Shown here piece after piece: positions 1 through 9,737 of a stretch of 64,000 nt of DNA. Numbering within the stretch: the first letter of the stretch is position 1; every line of letters begins with the position of its first letter. Source of the DNA: Paractinoplanes abujensis (GTDB lineage Bacteria > Actinomycetota > Actinomycetes > Mycobacteriales > Micromonosporaceae); the NCBI RefSeq assembly GCF_014204895.1, contig NZ_JACHMF010000001.1, positions 5,642,001 through 5,706,000 on the forward strand, in the 5' to 3' direction. The notes below the pieces were generated by a model. The model worked only from the letters and a program-made list of their open reading frames with translations. It was not told the origin of the DNA and made no database searches. The position numbers and the translations under genes were made by a program.

Positions 1-1712
1 AGGGCCACTGGCCGGCGCCGGTGCTGACCATGCAACGCAACTGGATCGGCCGCTCCGCCGGGGCCTACCTCGACTTCGGCCCGTTCGAGGTGTTCACGAC
101 CCGGCCCGACACCGTCTTCGAGGCGACGTTCCTGGTCGTGGCGCCCGACTCGCCGCTGGCCTCGTCGCTGTGCACGGCCGGGCAGCGCCGCGCCTTCGAC
201 GACTATGTTTCCCGCGTACGGGCAATGTCCGAGATCGAACGCACGACAGCAGATCGCGCGAAGACGGGCGTCTTTCTGGGCGCGTACGGGCACCATCCGT
301 TCACCGGCGAGCGGCTGCCGATCTGGGCCGCCGACTACGTGCTGCCCAGCTACGGCACCGGCGCCGTCATGGCCGTGCCCGCGCACGACCAGCGCGACCT
401 GGCGTTCGCCCAGGCCCACGACCTGCCCGTACGCCCGGCGGCCGCTCCCGCCGCGACGTTCCCGGCCGACCGGGTGATCGCCGAGGCCGAGGCGCGCGGT
501 GTCGGCCGGGGCGGCGTGACCTACAAGCTGCGCGACTGGCTGGTGTCCCGGCAGCGGTTCTGGGGTTGTCCGATCCCGATCGTGCATTGCGCGACGTGCG
601 CGATCGTGCCCGTGCCGGACGATCAGCTGCCCGTCCGGCTGCCCGATCTGCGCGGCGACCAGCTGGTCCCGGGCGAGGTGTCCCCGCTGGCCGCGGCGCG
701 CGACTGGGTGGAGGTCGACTGCCCACGGTGCGGGGGCCCGGCCGAGCGCGACACTGACACGCTGGACACGTTCGTCGATTCGTCCTGGTACTTCCTTCGG
801 TACTGCTCACCCGCGTACGGGGAAGGGCCTTTCGATCCGCAGGCAGTGCGCCGGTGGATGCCGGTGGATCAGTACGTGGGTGGGTCCGAGCACGCCGTGA
901 TGCACCTGCTGTATGTCCGGTTCTTCACGAAGGTGCTGCGTGACCTGGGGCTGGTCGACTTCGCGGAGCCGTTCCGGCGGGTGCTGACGCAGGGCCAGGT
1001 GATCCTGAACGGCGCGGCGATGAGCAAGTCCAAGGGCAACCTGGTCGACCTGGGTGAGCAGATCGACACGTACGGGGTCGACGCGGTCCGGCTGACCATG
1101 GTGTTCGCCGGCCCGCCGGAGGACGACGTCGACTGGGCGGACGTGTCACCGGCCGGTTCCGTACGGTTCCTGAGCCGCGCGTTGCGCCTGGCCACCGACG
1201 TCGGCCCGACTCCCCCGGCCGGCCCCGGCGATGAGCGTCTGCGGAGAACCACGCATCGGTTGGTGCGCGCGATCACCGGCCTGATGGAGGAGCGGCGGCT
1301 CAACGTGGTCGTGGCCCGCGCCATGGAACTGGCCAACGCGGCCCGCCGGGCGATCGACGACGGCTCGGCCGCCGACCCGGCTGTGCGCGAGGCTGCCGAG
1401 GCCCTGGCCGTGGTGTTGTCGCTGTTCACGCCGTACACGGCCGAGGAGATGTGGGCCCGCCTCGGTCATCCGCCCGGGGTGGCCCGGGCCGGGTGGCCGG
1501 TGGTCGACCCCGAGCTGGCGGCCGAGCCCACGGTCATCTGCGCGCTGCAGGTGAACGGGAAGCTGCGCGACCGCCTGGAGGTGCCGGCCGACATCACCGC
1601 CGACGATCTGATCGCACTGGCCCTGGCCTCCCCGGCGGCGGCCGGGCGCACGGTGACCCGCACGGTCGTCAGGCCGCCACGCCTGGTGAACCTGGTGGTC
1701 AGCGGTCCTTGA
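1..1712 (+). CDS. leuS: Leucyl-tRNA synthetase, C-terminal part (5' end outside window)
   Basis: Class I aminoacyl-tRNA synthetase charging tRNA-Leu in the cytoplasm. The reading frame is open from base 3, so the N-terminal Rossmann/HIGH region lies to the left of the window and about 570 residues are visible. Seen in order: MQRNWIGRS; the CP1 editing domain with its Thr-rich TTRPDT segment and the [15 protein letters not shown] segment carrying the editing Asp; a zinc ribbon with paired Cys (CATC and CPRC); [15 protein letters not shown]; the signature loop AMSKSKGN; and the anticodon-binding and C-terminal domains. Two oddities: the distal half of the editing domain is shorter than in E. 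coli LeuRS, and the first Lys of KMSKS is Ala. This could be a secondary LeuRS rather than the housekeeping copy. The family call is firm. The 3' end overlaps the convergent pentapeptide gene by 14 bp. Confidence 0.93.
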   Translation, partial: GHWPAPVLTMQRNWIGRSAGAYLDFGPFEVFTTRPDTVFEATFLVVAPDSPLASSLCTAGQRRAFDDYVSRVRAMSEIERTTADRAKTGVFLGAYGHHPFTGERLPIWAADYVLPSYGTGAVMAVPAHDQRDLAFAQAHDLPVRPAAAPAATFPADRVIAEAEARGVGRGGVTYKLRDWLVSRQRFWGCPIPIVHCATCAIVPVPDDQLPVRLPDLRGDQLVPGEVSPLAAARDWVEVDCPRCGGPAERDTDTLDTFVDSSWYFLRYCSPAYGEGPFDPQAVRRWMPVDQYVGGSEHAVMHLLYVRFFTKVLRDLGLVDFAEPFRRVLTQGQVILNGAAMSKSKGNLVDLGEQIDTYGVDAVRLTMVFAGPPEDDVDWADVSPAGSVRFLSRALRLATDVGPTPPAGPGDERLRRTTHRLVRAITGLMEERRLNVVVARAMELANAARRAIDDGSAADPAVREAAEALAVVLSLFTPYTAEEMWARLGHPPGVARAGWPVVDPELAAEPTVICALQVNGKLRDRLEVPADITADDLIALALASPAAAGRTVTRTVVRPPRLVNLVVSGP

Positions 1713-2343
1713 CAGCGATGCCGAGGGTCTGTGCGAGTGCGGCGGCCGACTCCACCAGCTGATTGCTGTCGATGATCGCGCCCCGCAGCGATTCCCAGCC
1801 CTCGGCCACGTCGAGCGTGCGCGCGCCGCGCAGGTCGAGCTTCTTGACCGTGACCTTGGTGAAGCGTGCCCGCCGGACCGTCGAGCCGGGGAAGGTCACG
1901 CCGGCCAGCGTGGCCTGCCCGAAGTCGACCTCCGAAAGGTCGCAGTCGCGGAACTCCACGTCCTGCAGACGCGAGCCGCGCAGATTCAAGCTGTCGATCT
2001 TGCAGTCGCGTACGATCACCCGCCGCCATTGCGACCCGTACGCCTGCACGCCCGCGAGCACCCCGTCGACGATCGATGTGTTCATCAGGTCGGCCTCGGC
2101 CCAGGTGCCGCCGATCCAGCGGCTCTTCGAGATCCAGACGTCGTCCAGCCGTACGTGCCCGAAATCGCCGCCGGTAAAGGTGACCCCGGTGATCGCGCTC
2201 TCGGAGAAGCGGGAGCCGCTCGCCTCGGCCTCGTCGAACTCGGCGCCGTCGATGTGCACCTCGGCGTAGTCGCCGTCGCGGTTGAGCTCTTCGTCCCACG
2301 GGCGCAGATGCTGGGCGTACGGGAGGTCCTGGAGGCTCGTCAT
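1699..2343 (-). CDS. Pentapeptide-repeat protein
   Basis: About 214 residues dominated by pentapeptide repeats of the A(D/N)LXX type, for example successive blocks such as [18 protein letters not shown] and [19 protein letters not shown]. These fold into a right-handed quadrilateral beta helix. I chose the ATG at 2343 ([11 protein letters not shown]) over one three codons upstream. Family members range from DNA-gyrase-protecting DNA mimics (MfpA, Qnr) to scaffolds of unknown role. Nothing here shows DNA mimicry directly, so the function is open. It lies just downstream of, and co-directional with, a small exported protein, and its 3' end overlaps leuS tail to tail. Confidence 0.85.
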   Translation of the reverse strand: MTSLQDLPYAQHLRPWDEELNRDGDYAEVHIDGAEFDEAEASGSRFSESAITGVTFTGGDFGHVRLDDVWISKSRWIGGTWAEADLMNTSIVDGVLAGVQAYGSQWRRVIVRDCKIDSLNLRGSRLQDVEFRDCDLSEVDFGQATLAGVTFPGSTVRRARFTKVTVKKLDLRGARTLDVAEGWESLRGAIIDSNQLVESAAALAQTLGIAVKDR

Positions 2344-2361
2344 GGGCGGCAATCGTAAGCC

Positions 2362-2535
2362 CTACGCGGCCGAGGACGACTCCCACGGGCAGTCGTCGGG
2401 GACCGGCTCGACCACGACGTACGTCGCCGCCGCGGCCGGGGTCGTGGCGCTACTGCTGAGCGGCTTGACCGCGAACAGGGCGGACAGCGCGACGAGCACC
2501 GTGGCCGCGAAGAGCGCGGCGAACCTCAGCTGCAT
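2362..2535 (-). CDS. Small exported or membrane-anchored protein (57 aa)
   Basis: Short reading frame with a strong Shine-Dalgarno sequence (agggggaag, ending one base before the ATG-proximal c). The product starts MQLRF and continues with a hydrophobic stretch at about residues 5-25, like a signal peptide or single membrane anchor. A Ser/Thr/Ala-rich linker and an acidic tail PVPDDCPWE with one Cys follow. I do not recognise a family. It ends 18 bp before the pentapeptide-repeat start on the same strand, so the two are probably co-transcribed. The upstream region is shared with the divergent SDR gene. Confidence 0.6.
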   Translation of the reverse strand: MQLRFAALFAATVLVALSALFAVKPLSSSATTPAAAATYVVVEPVPDDCPWESSSAA

Positions 2536-2597
2536 GACTTCCCCCTGTTACCGGCGGCCAGGCCCCAATACTCCCACTTTCAACAAAGACACGCTCG

Positions 2598-2628
2598 TTG
2601 ACAAGTGGAGGGCCACCCCGGTTAGAGT
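2598..2628 (+). promoter_or_regulatory. Predicted sigma-70-type promoter of the SDR gene
   Basis: A perfect TTGACA at 2598-2603 is followed, after 19 bp, by TAGAGT at 2623-2628. This fits the actinobacterial housekeeping consensus TTGACW/TAGRRT with a slightly long spacer. The predicted transcript starts about 40 nt before the SDR ATG at 2676, which has a GGAGGAGG ribosome-binding site. Confidence 0.6.
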
Positions 2629-2649
2629 GGCGACACAAAACGGGGTGGC
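2612..2649. promoter_or_regulatory. Inverted repeat over the SDR promoter -10, probable operator
   Basis: Perfect 9-bp arms gccaccccg (2612-2620) and cggggtggc (2641-2649) flank the -10 hexamer and the likely start site. Two further flanking pairs match. A repressor bound here would block transcription, and the TetR gene two open frames downstream is the obvious candidate. It could instead act as a leader RNA hairpin. Confidence 0.45.
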
Positions 2650-2675
2650 ACCCCATTTCGACGGAGGAGGACTGC

Positions 2676-3524
2676 ATGAGCGGGTACGTAGTGCTGGTGA
2701 CCGGGGCCGGCAGCGGGTTCGGGCGGCTGACGGCGGAGGCCCTGACGCGGCGCGGGCACACGGTTTTCGCGGGCCTGCGGGACGTGACCGGACGAAACGC
2801 CCAGGCCGCCGCCGACCTCAGCGCATCGATGCGGGTCGTCGAGCTCGACGTCACCGAGCAGGCCTCGGCCGACCGCGCAGTGAGCGAGATCATGTCCGCC
2901 GCGGGCCGGATCGACGTGGTGGTCAACAACGCCGGGATGATCTTCCCCGGGCCGTTGGAGGCGTTCACCGCAGAGGAGGCGCAGCGGCAGTTCGACGTGA
3001 ACGTGCTGGGCGCGCTCCGGGTCAACCGGGCCGCCCTGCCGCACCTGCGCGCCCGGGGCCAAGGTCTGCTGCTCCAGATCGGATCGATCGCGGGCCTGGT
3101 CACGACGCCGTTCACCGGCCTTTACGCGGCGAGCAAGGCCGCGCTGGAAAGCCTGACCGAGGCGTGGCGGCACGAACTGGCCCCGTTCGGCATCGAATCG
3201 GTGATCGTCGACGCCGCCTCCTACCCGACCAGCATCGGGCTCAACGCCGCCCTGCCCGCCGACACCGAGCGGCTGAGTGTGTACGGCGAGGCGTTCGGCG
3301 GCTTCACCACCGCCGTCGTCCAGCGCTCGACGGAGATCGGCGGCGACCCCCGCGAGGTCGCCGACGCTGTGGTCAAGCTGATCGAGAGCGACGACCGGCC
3401 CCTGCGTACGGTCGTCGGCCCGGCCGGCCAGCGCGAGCCTGCCCTGGCCCTCAGCCGCGCCTCGGCCGAAACCGCCGAACAGGCCGGAGCGGCCATGGGG
3501 GTGGCCGCTTTCATGACCCGCTAG
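2676..3524 (+). CDS. Short-chain dehydrogenase/reductase (SDR)
   Basis: NAD(P)H-dependent oxidoreductase of the classical SDR fold, about 282 residues. Visible: the nucleotide-binding GAGSGFG near residue 9, NNAG near 84, the catalytic Ser in IGSIAG, and the YAASK catalytic Tyr/Lys near 149. I placed the start at the ATG at 2676 because of the strong ggaggagg site just before it; the reading frame itself stays open further upstream. The substrate cannot be read from the sequence. The next gene encodes a TetR regulator on the same strand, so a regulator-enzyme pair is likely. Confidence 0.88.
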   Translation: MSGYVVLVTGAGSGFGRLTAEALTRRGHTVFAGLRDVTGRNAQAAADLSASMRVVELDVTEQASADRAVSEIMSAAGRIDVVVNNAGMIFPGPLEAFTAEEAQRQFDVNVLGALRVNRAALPHLRARGQGLLLQIGSIAGLVTTPFTGLYAASKAALESLTEAWRHELAPFGIESVIVDAASYPTSIGLNAALPADTERLSVYGEAFGGFTTAVVQRSTEIGGDPREVADAVVKLIESDDRPLRTVVGPAGQREPALALSRASAETAEQAGAAMGVAAFMTR

Positions 3525-3632
3525 GCCCCGCGCGTGGCTCGCCGACCGGCATCCACTGGTCCCGGCACATGGGCGAAGCCACGCGATCGCAGACCCACTA
3601 GGCTCCGGGGCGTGGGAGGAACCACCCGACCG

Positions 3633-4181
3633 ATGCGAGCCGACGCGCGGCGCAACTACGAGCAGATCCTGGCCGCGGCCGAGGCCGAGGTGGCCCGGGC
3701 CGGGGCGGAAGCCTCGCTGGAGGAGATCGCTCGCCGGGCCGGCGTCGGCTCCGCCACCCTGCACCGCCACTTCCCGTCGCGGCAGGCCCTGCTGGAGGCC
3801 GTCTTCCACGACCGCGTGGCGGCCCTCAGCGCCCAGGCCCACGAGCTGGCCGCCGCCCCCGGTGACATCGGGCAGGCGCTGACCGGCTGGCTACGATCGC
3901 TGGCCTCCTACGGCGCCGTCACCCGCGGGCTGGCCAAGTCGCTGCTCGGCGGCGTGCAGAACCCGACGGCCAGCACCTGCGAGGCCATGCTGGTCGAGGC
4001 GGGCGAAGAACTGCTGCGCCCGGCCCAGGCGGCCGGCGCTGTCCGGCCCGAGGTGACCATCATCGACCTGCTCACGCTGGTCAACGCCGTCTCGCTGGCC
4101 ACCGAGGGCAGCCCCGACGCGGACGCCGAGGCGGCCCGCCTGGTCACGCTGGCCCTCGACGGCGTCCGCCCCCGCAGTTAG
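3633..4181 (+). CDS. TetR-family transcriptional regulator
   Basis: About 182 residues. The N-terminal helix-turn-helix is clear (LEEIARRAGVGSATLHRHF, then PSRQALLEAVF), with an all-helical ligand-binding domain behind it. The ATG at 3633 has a GGAGGA 12 nt upstream; an in-frame GTG at 3612 is the alternative start. It follows the SDR gene by about 110 bp and probably controls it through the dyad at 2612-2649. The 3' end overlaps convergent rdgB by 4 bp. Confidence 0.85.
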   Translation: MRADARRNYEQILAAAEAEVARAGAEASLEEIARRAGVGSATLHRHFPSRQALLEAVFHDRVAALSAQAHELAAAPGDIGQALTGWLRSLASYGAVTRGLAKSLLGGVQNPTASTCEAMLVEAGEELLRPAQAAGAVRPEVTIIDLLTLVNAVSLATEGSPDADAEAARLVTLALDGVRPRS

Positions 4182-4792
4182 GCCGTCACCTCGCGCGAGA
4201 TCACCTTGGACAGCTCGCGGAAGGCCTTGCCCCGGTGGCTGATCGCGTCCTTCTCGGCCGGTGACAGCTCGGCGTTGGTCTTGGACTGGCCGTCGCCCAG
4301 GAAGATCGGGTCGTAGCCGAACCCGCCCTCGCCCCGGCGCGCCCGCAGGATGCGCCCGGCCTGGCGGCCCTCGACCAGATGCTCGCGGCCGTTGGGCAGC
4401 ACCAGCGCCGCCGCGCACACGAAGGCGCCGCCGCGCTGCTCGTCGGCGACGTCGGAGATCTGGGCCAGCACCAGGTCGAGGTTGGCGTCGTCGTTGCCGT
4501 GGCCGCCGGACCAGCGGGCGCTGAACACGCCGGGCATGCCGTTGAGCGCGTCGACGGCGAGCCCGGAATCGTCGGCCACCGTCGGCAACCCCGTACGCTT
4601 GGCGCCCTCCCGCGCCTTGATCAGCGCGTTCTCCCCGAACGTGAGCCCCGTCTCGGGCACGTCGGGATAGCCCTCGAAGTCGGCCAGCCCGACCAGCGCG
4701 ATGCGGTTGGCGCCGAGCGCGGTGTCGAGGATGCGCTGCAGCTCGACCAGCTTCTTCTTGTTCGCCGTGGCGAGCAGCAGCCGGGCGCTCAT
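4178..4792 (-). CDS. rdgB: XTP/dITP diphosphatase (non-canonical purine NTP pyrophosphatase)
   Basis: HAM1/RdgB family, 204 residues, hydrolysing dITP, XTP and ITP to monophosphates so that deaminated purines are not incorporated into nucleic acid. The N-terminal signature [18 protein letters not shown], the [16 protein letters not shown] block and the closing ISHRGKAF are all present. Its ATG overlaps the stop of rph by 4 bp (ATGA), so the two are translationally coupled. The same rph-rdgB order occurs in M. tuberculosis (Rv1340-Rv1341). Confidence 0.93.
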   Translation of the reverse strand: MSARLLLATANKKKLVELQRILDTALGANRIALVGLADFEGYPDVPETGLTFGENALIKAREGAKRTGLPTVADDSGLAVDALNGMPGVFSARWSGGHGNDDANLDLVLAQISDVADEQRGGAFVCAAALVLPNGREHLVEGRQAGRILRARRGEGGFGYDPIFLGDGQSKTNAELSPAEKDAISHRGKAFRELSKVISREVTA

Positions 4793-5517
4793 GCGGCCAG
4801 AGCCTTCTGCTGGGCGGCCGACAGGTCGGCGCAGCCGGCCAGGGCCAGGTCGAGCAGCGCGTCCATCTGGTCGCGGCGGAAGACGCCGTTCTCCCCCGTG
4901 CCCTGCACCTCGACGAAGTCGCCGTCACCGGTGGCCACCACGTTCATGTCGACCTCGGCCGCGACGTCCTCGAGATACATCAGGTCGAGGCGGGGCTCAC
5001 CCTCGATGATCCCCACGCTGACCGCCTGGATCGACCGGTGCATGACCTTTTCCACCTTGCCGGCCAGCGACTTGCGCTCGGCCAGCCAGCCCACCGCGTC
5101 ATGCAGCGCGACGTAGGCCCCCGTGATGGCGGCCGTGCGGGTGCCGCCGTCGGCCTGCAGCACGTCACAGTCGAGCACGACCGAATTCTCGCCCAGCGCC
5201 TTGAGGTCGATGCAGGCCCGCAGGCTGCGGCCGATCAGACGGGAGATCTCGTGGGTGCGCCCGCCGACCTTGCCCTTGATGCTCTCGCGGTCGCCGCGGG
5301 TGTTGGTGGCGCGGGGCAGCATCGAATACTCGGCGGTGACCCAGCCCAGCCCGGAACCCTTACGCCAGCGCGGGACGCCCTCGGTGACGCTCGCCGTACA
5401 GAGCACTCGCGTGTTGCCGAACTCGACGAGCACCGACCCTTCGGGGTGGATGCTCCAGTGCCGAGTCAGCGTCACCGGTCGGAGTTGGTCGGCCGAACGG
5501 CCGTCGGGGCGTGCCAT
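4789..5517 (-). CDS. rph: Ribonuclease PH
   Basis: Phosphorolytic 3'-5' exoribonuclease trimming tRNA 3' ends, 242 residues, the usual length. The start [15 protein letters not shown], the core [17 protein letters not shown] and the phosphate-site region [13 protein letters not shown] are typical. The gene is coupled to rdgB downstream. Its upstream gap holds two DnaA-box-like sequences. Confidence 0.95.
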   Translation of the reverse strand: MARPDGRSADQLRPVTLTRHWSIHPEGSVLVEFGNTRVLCTASVTEGVPRWRKGSGLGWVTAEYSMLPRATNTRGDRESIKGKVGGRTHEISRLIGRSLRACIDLKALGENSVVLDCDVLQADGGTRTAAITGAYVALHDAVGWLAERKSLAGKVEKVMHRSIQAVSVGIIEGEPRLDLMYLEDVAAEVDMNVVATGDGDFVEVQGTGENGVFRRDQMDALLDLALAGCADLSAAQQKALAA

Positions 5518-5568
5518 GGGAGAACCTTATTAGGCCCGGGCCGGAACCGCTGCGTCCGCCCCACCGCC

Positions 5569-5598
5569 TGTGGATAACTCGGGGTGGCCTGTGGATAA
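5569..5598. promoter_or_regulatory. Two perfect DnaA-box-like sequences
   Basis: The sequence tgtggataa, the complement of the classical DnaA box TTATCCACA, occurs at 5569-5577 and again at 5590-5598. Both lie inside a 13-bp repeat cctgtggataact, and they are 21 bp apart start to start, two helical turns. They sit between the rph start and the glycosyltransferase stop codon. A third copy of the 13-mer lies at 46575-46587. DnaA binding is inferred from the match only. Confidence 0.45.
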
Positions 5599-6780
5599 CT
5601 AGGCCATCGGGCCGGCGGGCCTCGGCACGGCCGGACGCAGCACCGCGACCGGCCGCTGCCGCCCGGCCAGGGCCACCTCGGGCAGCGCGCCGTGGGCCCG
5701 CAGGAAGCCGTCGACCGCTTGGGGCCAGCCGAAGTGCTCGGCCCGGGCGCGGGCGGCGGCCCGGCGGTCGGCCTCGGGGCGCTCCATCAGACGCCGTACG
5801 CCCTCGGCGAAGCCCTCCGGGGTGCCAGGAACCCCGACGCCGCCGTCACCCACGACCTCGGGCAACGCGCTCGTCTCGTTCACCACGACCGGGGTGCCGC
5901 AGGCCAGCGCCTCCAGGGCAGTCATGCCGAAGGTCTCCACCGGGCCGGGCGCGAGCACGACGTCGGCGCTGGCCAGCAGCGCGGCCACGGCGGAGCGGTC
6001 GGAGATGTGACCGGTGAACCGCACGGGCAGGCGCGCCGCACGATAGGCCAGCGCGGCCCGCCGTACGCCGTCTCCGGCCACAGCGAGCACCGCGGGCACC
6101 TTGTCGTTGCGCAGCGCGGCGATCGTGTCCACGGCGAGCTCAGGCCGTTTCTGGCTGGAGAGCCGGCTGGCGAAGGCGATCAGCAGCTCGCCGGGCCGGG
6201 CGTAACGCTCGCGGACGGCCTCGTCGTACCGGGCCGGGTGGAAACCGTCGAGGTCGACGCCGAGCGGCACCTCGATCAGGTTGGGCACGCCCAGGCGGCG
6301 GAACTCGGCCGCGGCGAACGAGGTGGTGCAGATGATCTGGTCGAAGAACTCGGCCGTACGCAGGTTGAACTTGTCGGCCAGGGCGTCGCGCTTGGGCACG
6401 CCCCAGACACCGAGCAGGCCGGCCAGGCTCTCGTGCGACACCATCACCGACGCCACGCCGCGGTTGCGGGCCCAGCCGCCCGTCCAGCGCAGGCTGGTGC
6501 GGTCGGAGACCTCGAGGCGGTCGGGCTCGAGCTCGTCGAGCAGCTCGGTCAGTTCCCGCCGCCCGGTCATGACCCGATAGCCCCCCGTACGCGGGAGGGG
6601 CGCGCTGGGCAGCGTGATGACGCGGCCCTGCGAGGTCATCTTGTCGGAGCGCTCGCGTCCGGGAACGATCAGCACCGCCTCGTGGCCGGCACTCTGGTAG
6701 CCCTCGCCGAGGTTACGGAGAGCTGTCCGCAGGCCACCCGAATGGGTTGTCACAAAGTTGGCCAGGCGAACGATGCGCAT
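5599..6780 (-). CDS. GT4-family glycosyltransferase
   Basis: 393 residues with GT-B architecture. The N-terminal acceptor domain starts MRIVRLANFVTTHSGGLRTA. The C-terminal GT1/GT4 donor domain has SRLSSQKRPELAVD and the GPVETFGMTALEA motif near residue 285, which carries the donor-binding Glu pair. Retaining sugar transfer from a nucleotide sugar is expected, possibly in the phosphatidylinositol mannoside/glycolipid group (PimB-like), but the substrate is inference. It lies between rph and the MBL-fold gene, which are neighbours in mycobacteria, so it looks like an insertion into a conserved block. Confidence 0.85.
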   Translation of the reverse strand: MRIVRLANFVTTHSGGLRTALRNLGEGYQSAGHEAVLIVPGRERSDKMTSQGRVITLPSAPLPRTGGYRVMTGRRELTELLDELEPDRLEVSDRTSLRWTGGWARNRGVASVMVSHESLAGLLGVWGVPKRDALADKFNLRTAEFFDQIICTTSFAAAEFRRLGVPNLIEVPLGVDLDGFHPARYDEAVRERYARPGELLIAFASRLSSQKRPELAVDTIAALRNDKVPAVLAVAGDGVRRAALAYRAARLPVRFTGHISDRSAVAALLASADVVLAPGPVETFGMTALEALACGTPVVVNETSALPEVVGDGGVGVPGTPEGFAEGVRRLMERPEADRRAAARARAEHFGWPQAVDGFLRAHGALPEVALAGRQRPVAVLRPAVPRPAGPMA

Positions 6781-6850
6781 CCAACAACTCCAAGATCACG
6801 ATCCGCTGGTGCTCCCGCGCTCCGACCGTGCCCCCGCCCCGGTCTAGGGC

Positions 6851-7597
6851 CTAGAGATCGTAGCGGGCACCTGGACGCACGACCTCAACCGGTCCCGCAA
6901 ACGCGGCCACGGCGGCATCCACAATAGATGCCTCACTGACCCATGCGGGGACGAGATGGGTCAGAAGCAGCTTGCCGACGTCCGCCTTGGTGGCCGCCTC
7001 GCCCGCCTCACCGCCGGTGAGGTGCAGGCCAGGCGGGTTGTCGGCGCCGTCGAGGTAACTGGCCTCACACAGAAACAAATCCGCGCCGGCGGCGAGTCGC
7101 AGCAGGGGCTCGCACGGCGCGGTGTCCGAGGAGTACGCCAGCACCGACCCTGCGTGCTCGATGCGGACACCGTACGTCTCGATCGGATGGTTGACCCGGT
7201 CGACCGTGATCGAGAAGGGACCGATCGGGAACGTGCCCGGCTGCAGGCCGTAGAACGTGTAGACGTCGTCCACCGGCTCGTTGTCCTGGCTGTAGGCCGC
7301 GGAGATGCGCTCGGCCGCGCCCAGGGGGGCGTAGACCGGCACCGGCGGCAGCGAGCCGGACGGGTCGTAGCGACGGACCACGATGTAGGTGCACGCGTCG
7401 AGCATGTGGTCGCAGTGCAGATGGGTCAGGATGATCGCGTCGATCTTGTTCATGTCCGAGTAGCGCTGCAGGGCGGACAACGAACCCGAGCCGAAATCGA
7501 TCAGCAGCCGGAAGCCCTCAGCCTCGACGAGATAGGCGGAACACGCCGACTCGGGGCCGGGAAAACTGCCGGCGCAGCCGAGAACGGTCAGTCGCAT
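6851..7597 (-). CDS. MBL-fold hydrolase, Rv1339-type cyclic-nucleotide phosphodiesterase-like
   Basis: 248 residues. The metallo-beta-lactamase metal motif THLHCDHMLD sits near residue 58. Further ligands follow: the Asp in AYSSDTAP, and the His in LLLTHLVP. M. tuberculosis Rv1339, next to rphA, is an atypical class II cAMP phosphodiesterase. Gene order and overall pattern make this its orthologue, so a role in lowering cAMP is plausible but inferred. The upstream gap with the divergent membrane-protein gene holds a perfect dyad. Confidence 0.83.
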   Translation of the reverse strand: MRLTVLGCAGSFPGPESACSAYLVEAEGFRLLIDFGSGSLSALQRYSDMNKIDAIILTHLHCDHMLDACTYIVVRRYDPSGSLPPVPVYAPLGAAERISAAYSQDNEPVDDVYTFYGLQPGTFPIGPFSITVDRVNHPIETYGVRIEHAGSVLAYSSDTAPCEPLLRLAAGADLFLCEASYLDGADNPPGLHLTGGEAGEAATKADVGKLLLTHLVPAWVSEASIVDAAVAAFAGPVEVVRPGARYDL

Positions 7598-7727
7598 GCG
7601 GGTCCCTTTGGCTCACGCTGGGTCGAACACGCCCCGCCCGACCGGTCCGTGCTGACGTCCTCAGACCAGTCAATCACGCAGCGAAGCGTACGCCGGGACC
7701 TGCGCGCCATGTAAACGTCTGATCGAT

Positions 7728-7745
7728 TTGTCGCTAAATCGACAA
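7728..7745. promoter_or_regulatory. Perfect inverted repeat in a divergent promoter region
   Basis: TTGTCG and CGACAA, each 6 bp, are separated by ctaaat. The dyad lies about midway between the start of the MBL-fold gene (7597, minus strand) and the start of the membrane-protein gene (7859, plus strand). It has the size and symmetry of a dimeric repressor site. No regulator gene is adjacent. Confidence 0.35.
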
Positions 7746-7858
7746 CGTACATCACACCGCCCGTGACCTCGGCCATTAACGCAATTCCCGTTACGTCCGG
7801 TGAGTCGTTTGCGTTGCACAAAGTGAGGACTTCTGAGGACGGAACAGGCGGAGGCAGC

Positions 7859-8269
7859 GTGACAACGGTCGAGAAGGACCGCACCACGCGCACCGAGGCG
7901 GCAGCGATCATGCCGTTCGGTGGCTGGGAGAGTACACCGACGGGGCCAGGATCACCGGACGACGAAACGCTTTTCCGATTTCCGGCGCCCGACGATCCGG
8001 CGCCGAGCACCGCACGGGTCCTGACGATGGCGCTGTGGGGCGCCGGACTCGGTCTGACCGCCGCCGGTGTCGGCGTTACCGCATTGGTGACCGTCTTCGG
8101 CGGCGCCGCATTCTGGTATGTGCCGACCCTGGCCCTGTTCGGCTTGCTCAGCGTGGCATTGGCGGTGGCCGCGTTCCTGTCGATCCACCGCCCCGTCCTG
8201 CCCTGGCTGTTGCTCGCCGGGGCGACCGCACCACTCGCCCTGGACGTGCTGATCGCGGCGCTCTATTGA
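7859..8269 (+). CDS. Small membrane protein of unknown function
   Basis: About 136 residues from a GTG at 7859, which has ggcggagg just upstream; an in-frame GTG at 7763 would add 32 residues. The first 60 residues are hydrophilic. Three hydrophobic segments follow: VLTMALWGAGLGLTAAGVGV, YVPTLALFGLLSVALAVAAF and LPWLLLAGATAPLALDVLIA. I do not recognise a family. The gene is convergent with cysM, with a 6-bp gap, and interrupts the otherwise conserved cysM to MBL-fold segment. Confidence 0.7.
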   Translation: MTTVEKDRTTRTEAAAIMPFGGWESTPTGPGSPDDETLFRFPAPDDPAPSTARVLTMALWGAGLGLTAAGVGVTALVTVFGGAAFWYVPTLALFGLLSVALAVAAFLSIHRPVLPWLLLAGATAPLALDVLIAALY

Positions 8270-8275
8270 CCGTCG

Positions 8276-9606
<1,331 letters not shown>

Positions 9607-9669
9607 GGCTGTGAATGCTCCAAAACGAAGGTCGAACTCAGGGCAGGGTCGTCTGGCGAGTGGGCTTGG

Positions 9670-9726
9670 TCAGCGACACTCGTAGAAAACCGACACGGGG
9701 CTCTGCCCGAACATGTACGACTGCAC
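9670..9726 (-). CDS. Possible 18-aa leader peptide upstream of cysO
   Basis: In the 131-bp gap between mec and cysO there is a short frame from GTG (9726), or an internal ATG, ending YECR-stop. Its penultimate residue is Cys. Cysteine-responsive upstream frames are known before sulfur genes in mycobacteria. Here there is a single Cys codon and no strong ribosome-binding site, so this is a suggestion only. Confidence 0.2.
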   Translation of the reverse strand: MQSYMFGQSPVSVFYECR

Positions 9727-9737
9727 AGCGCTCGCAA

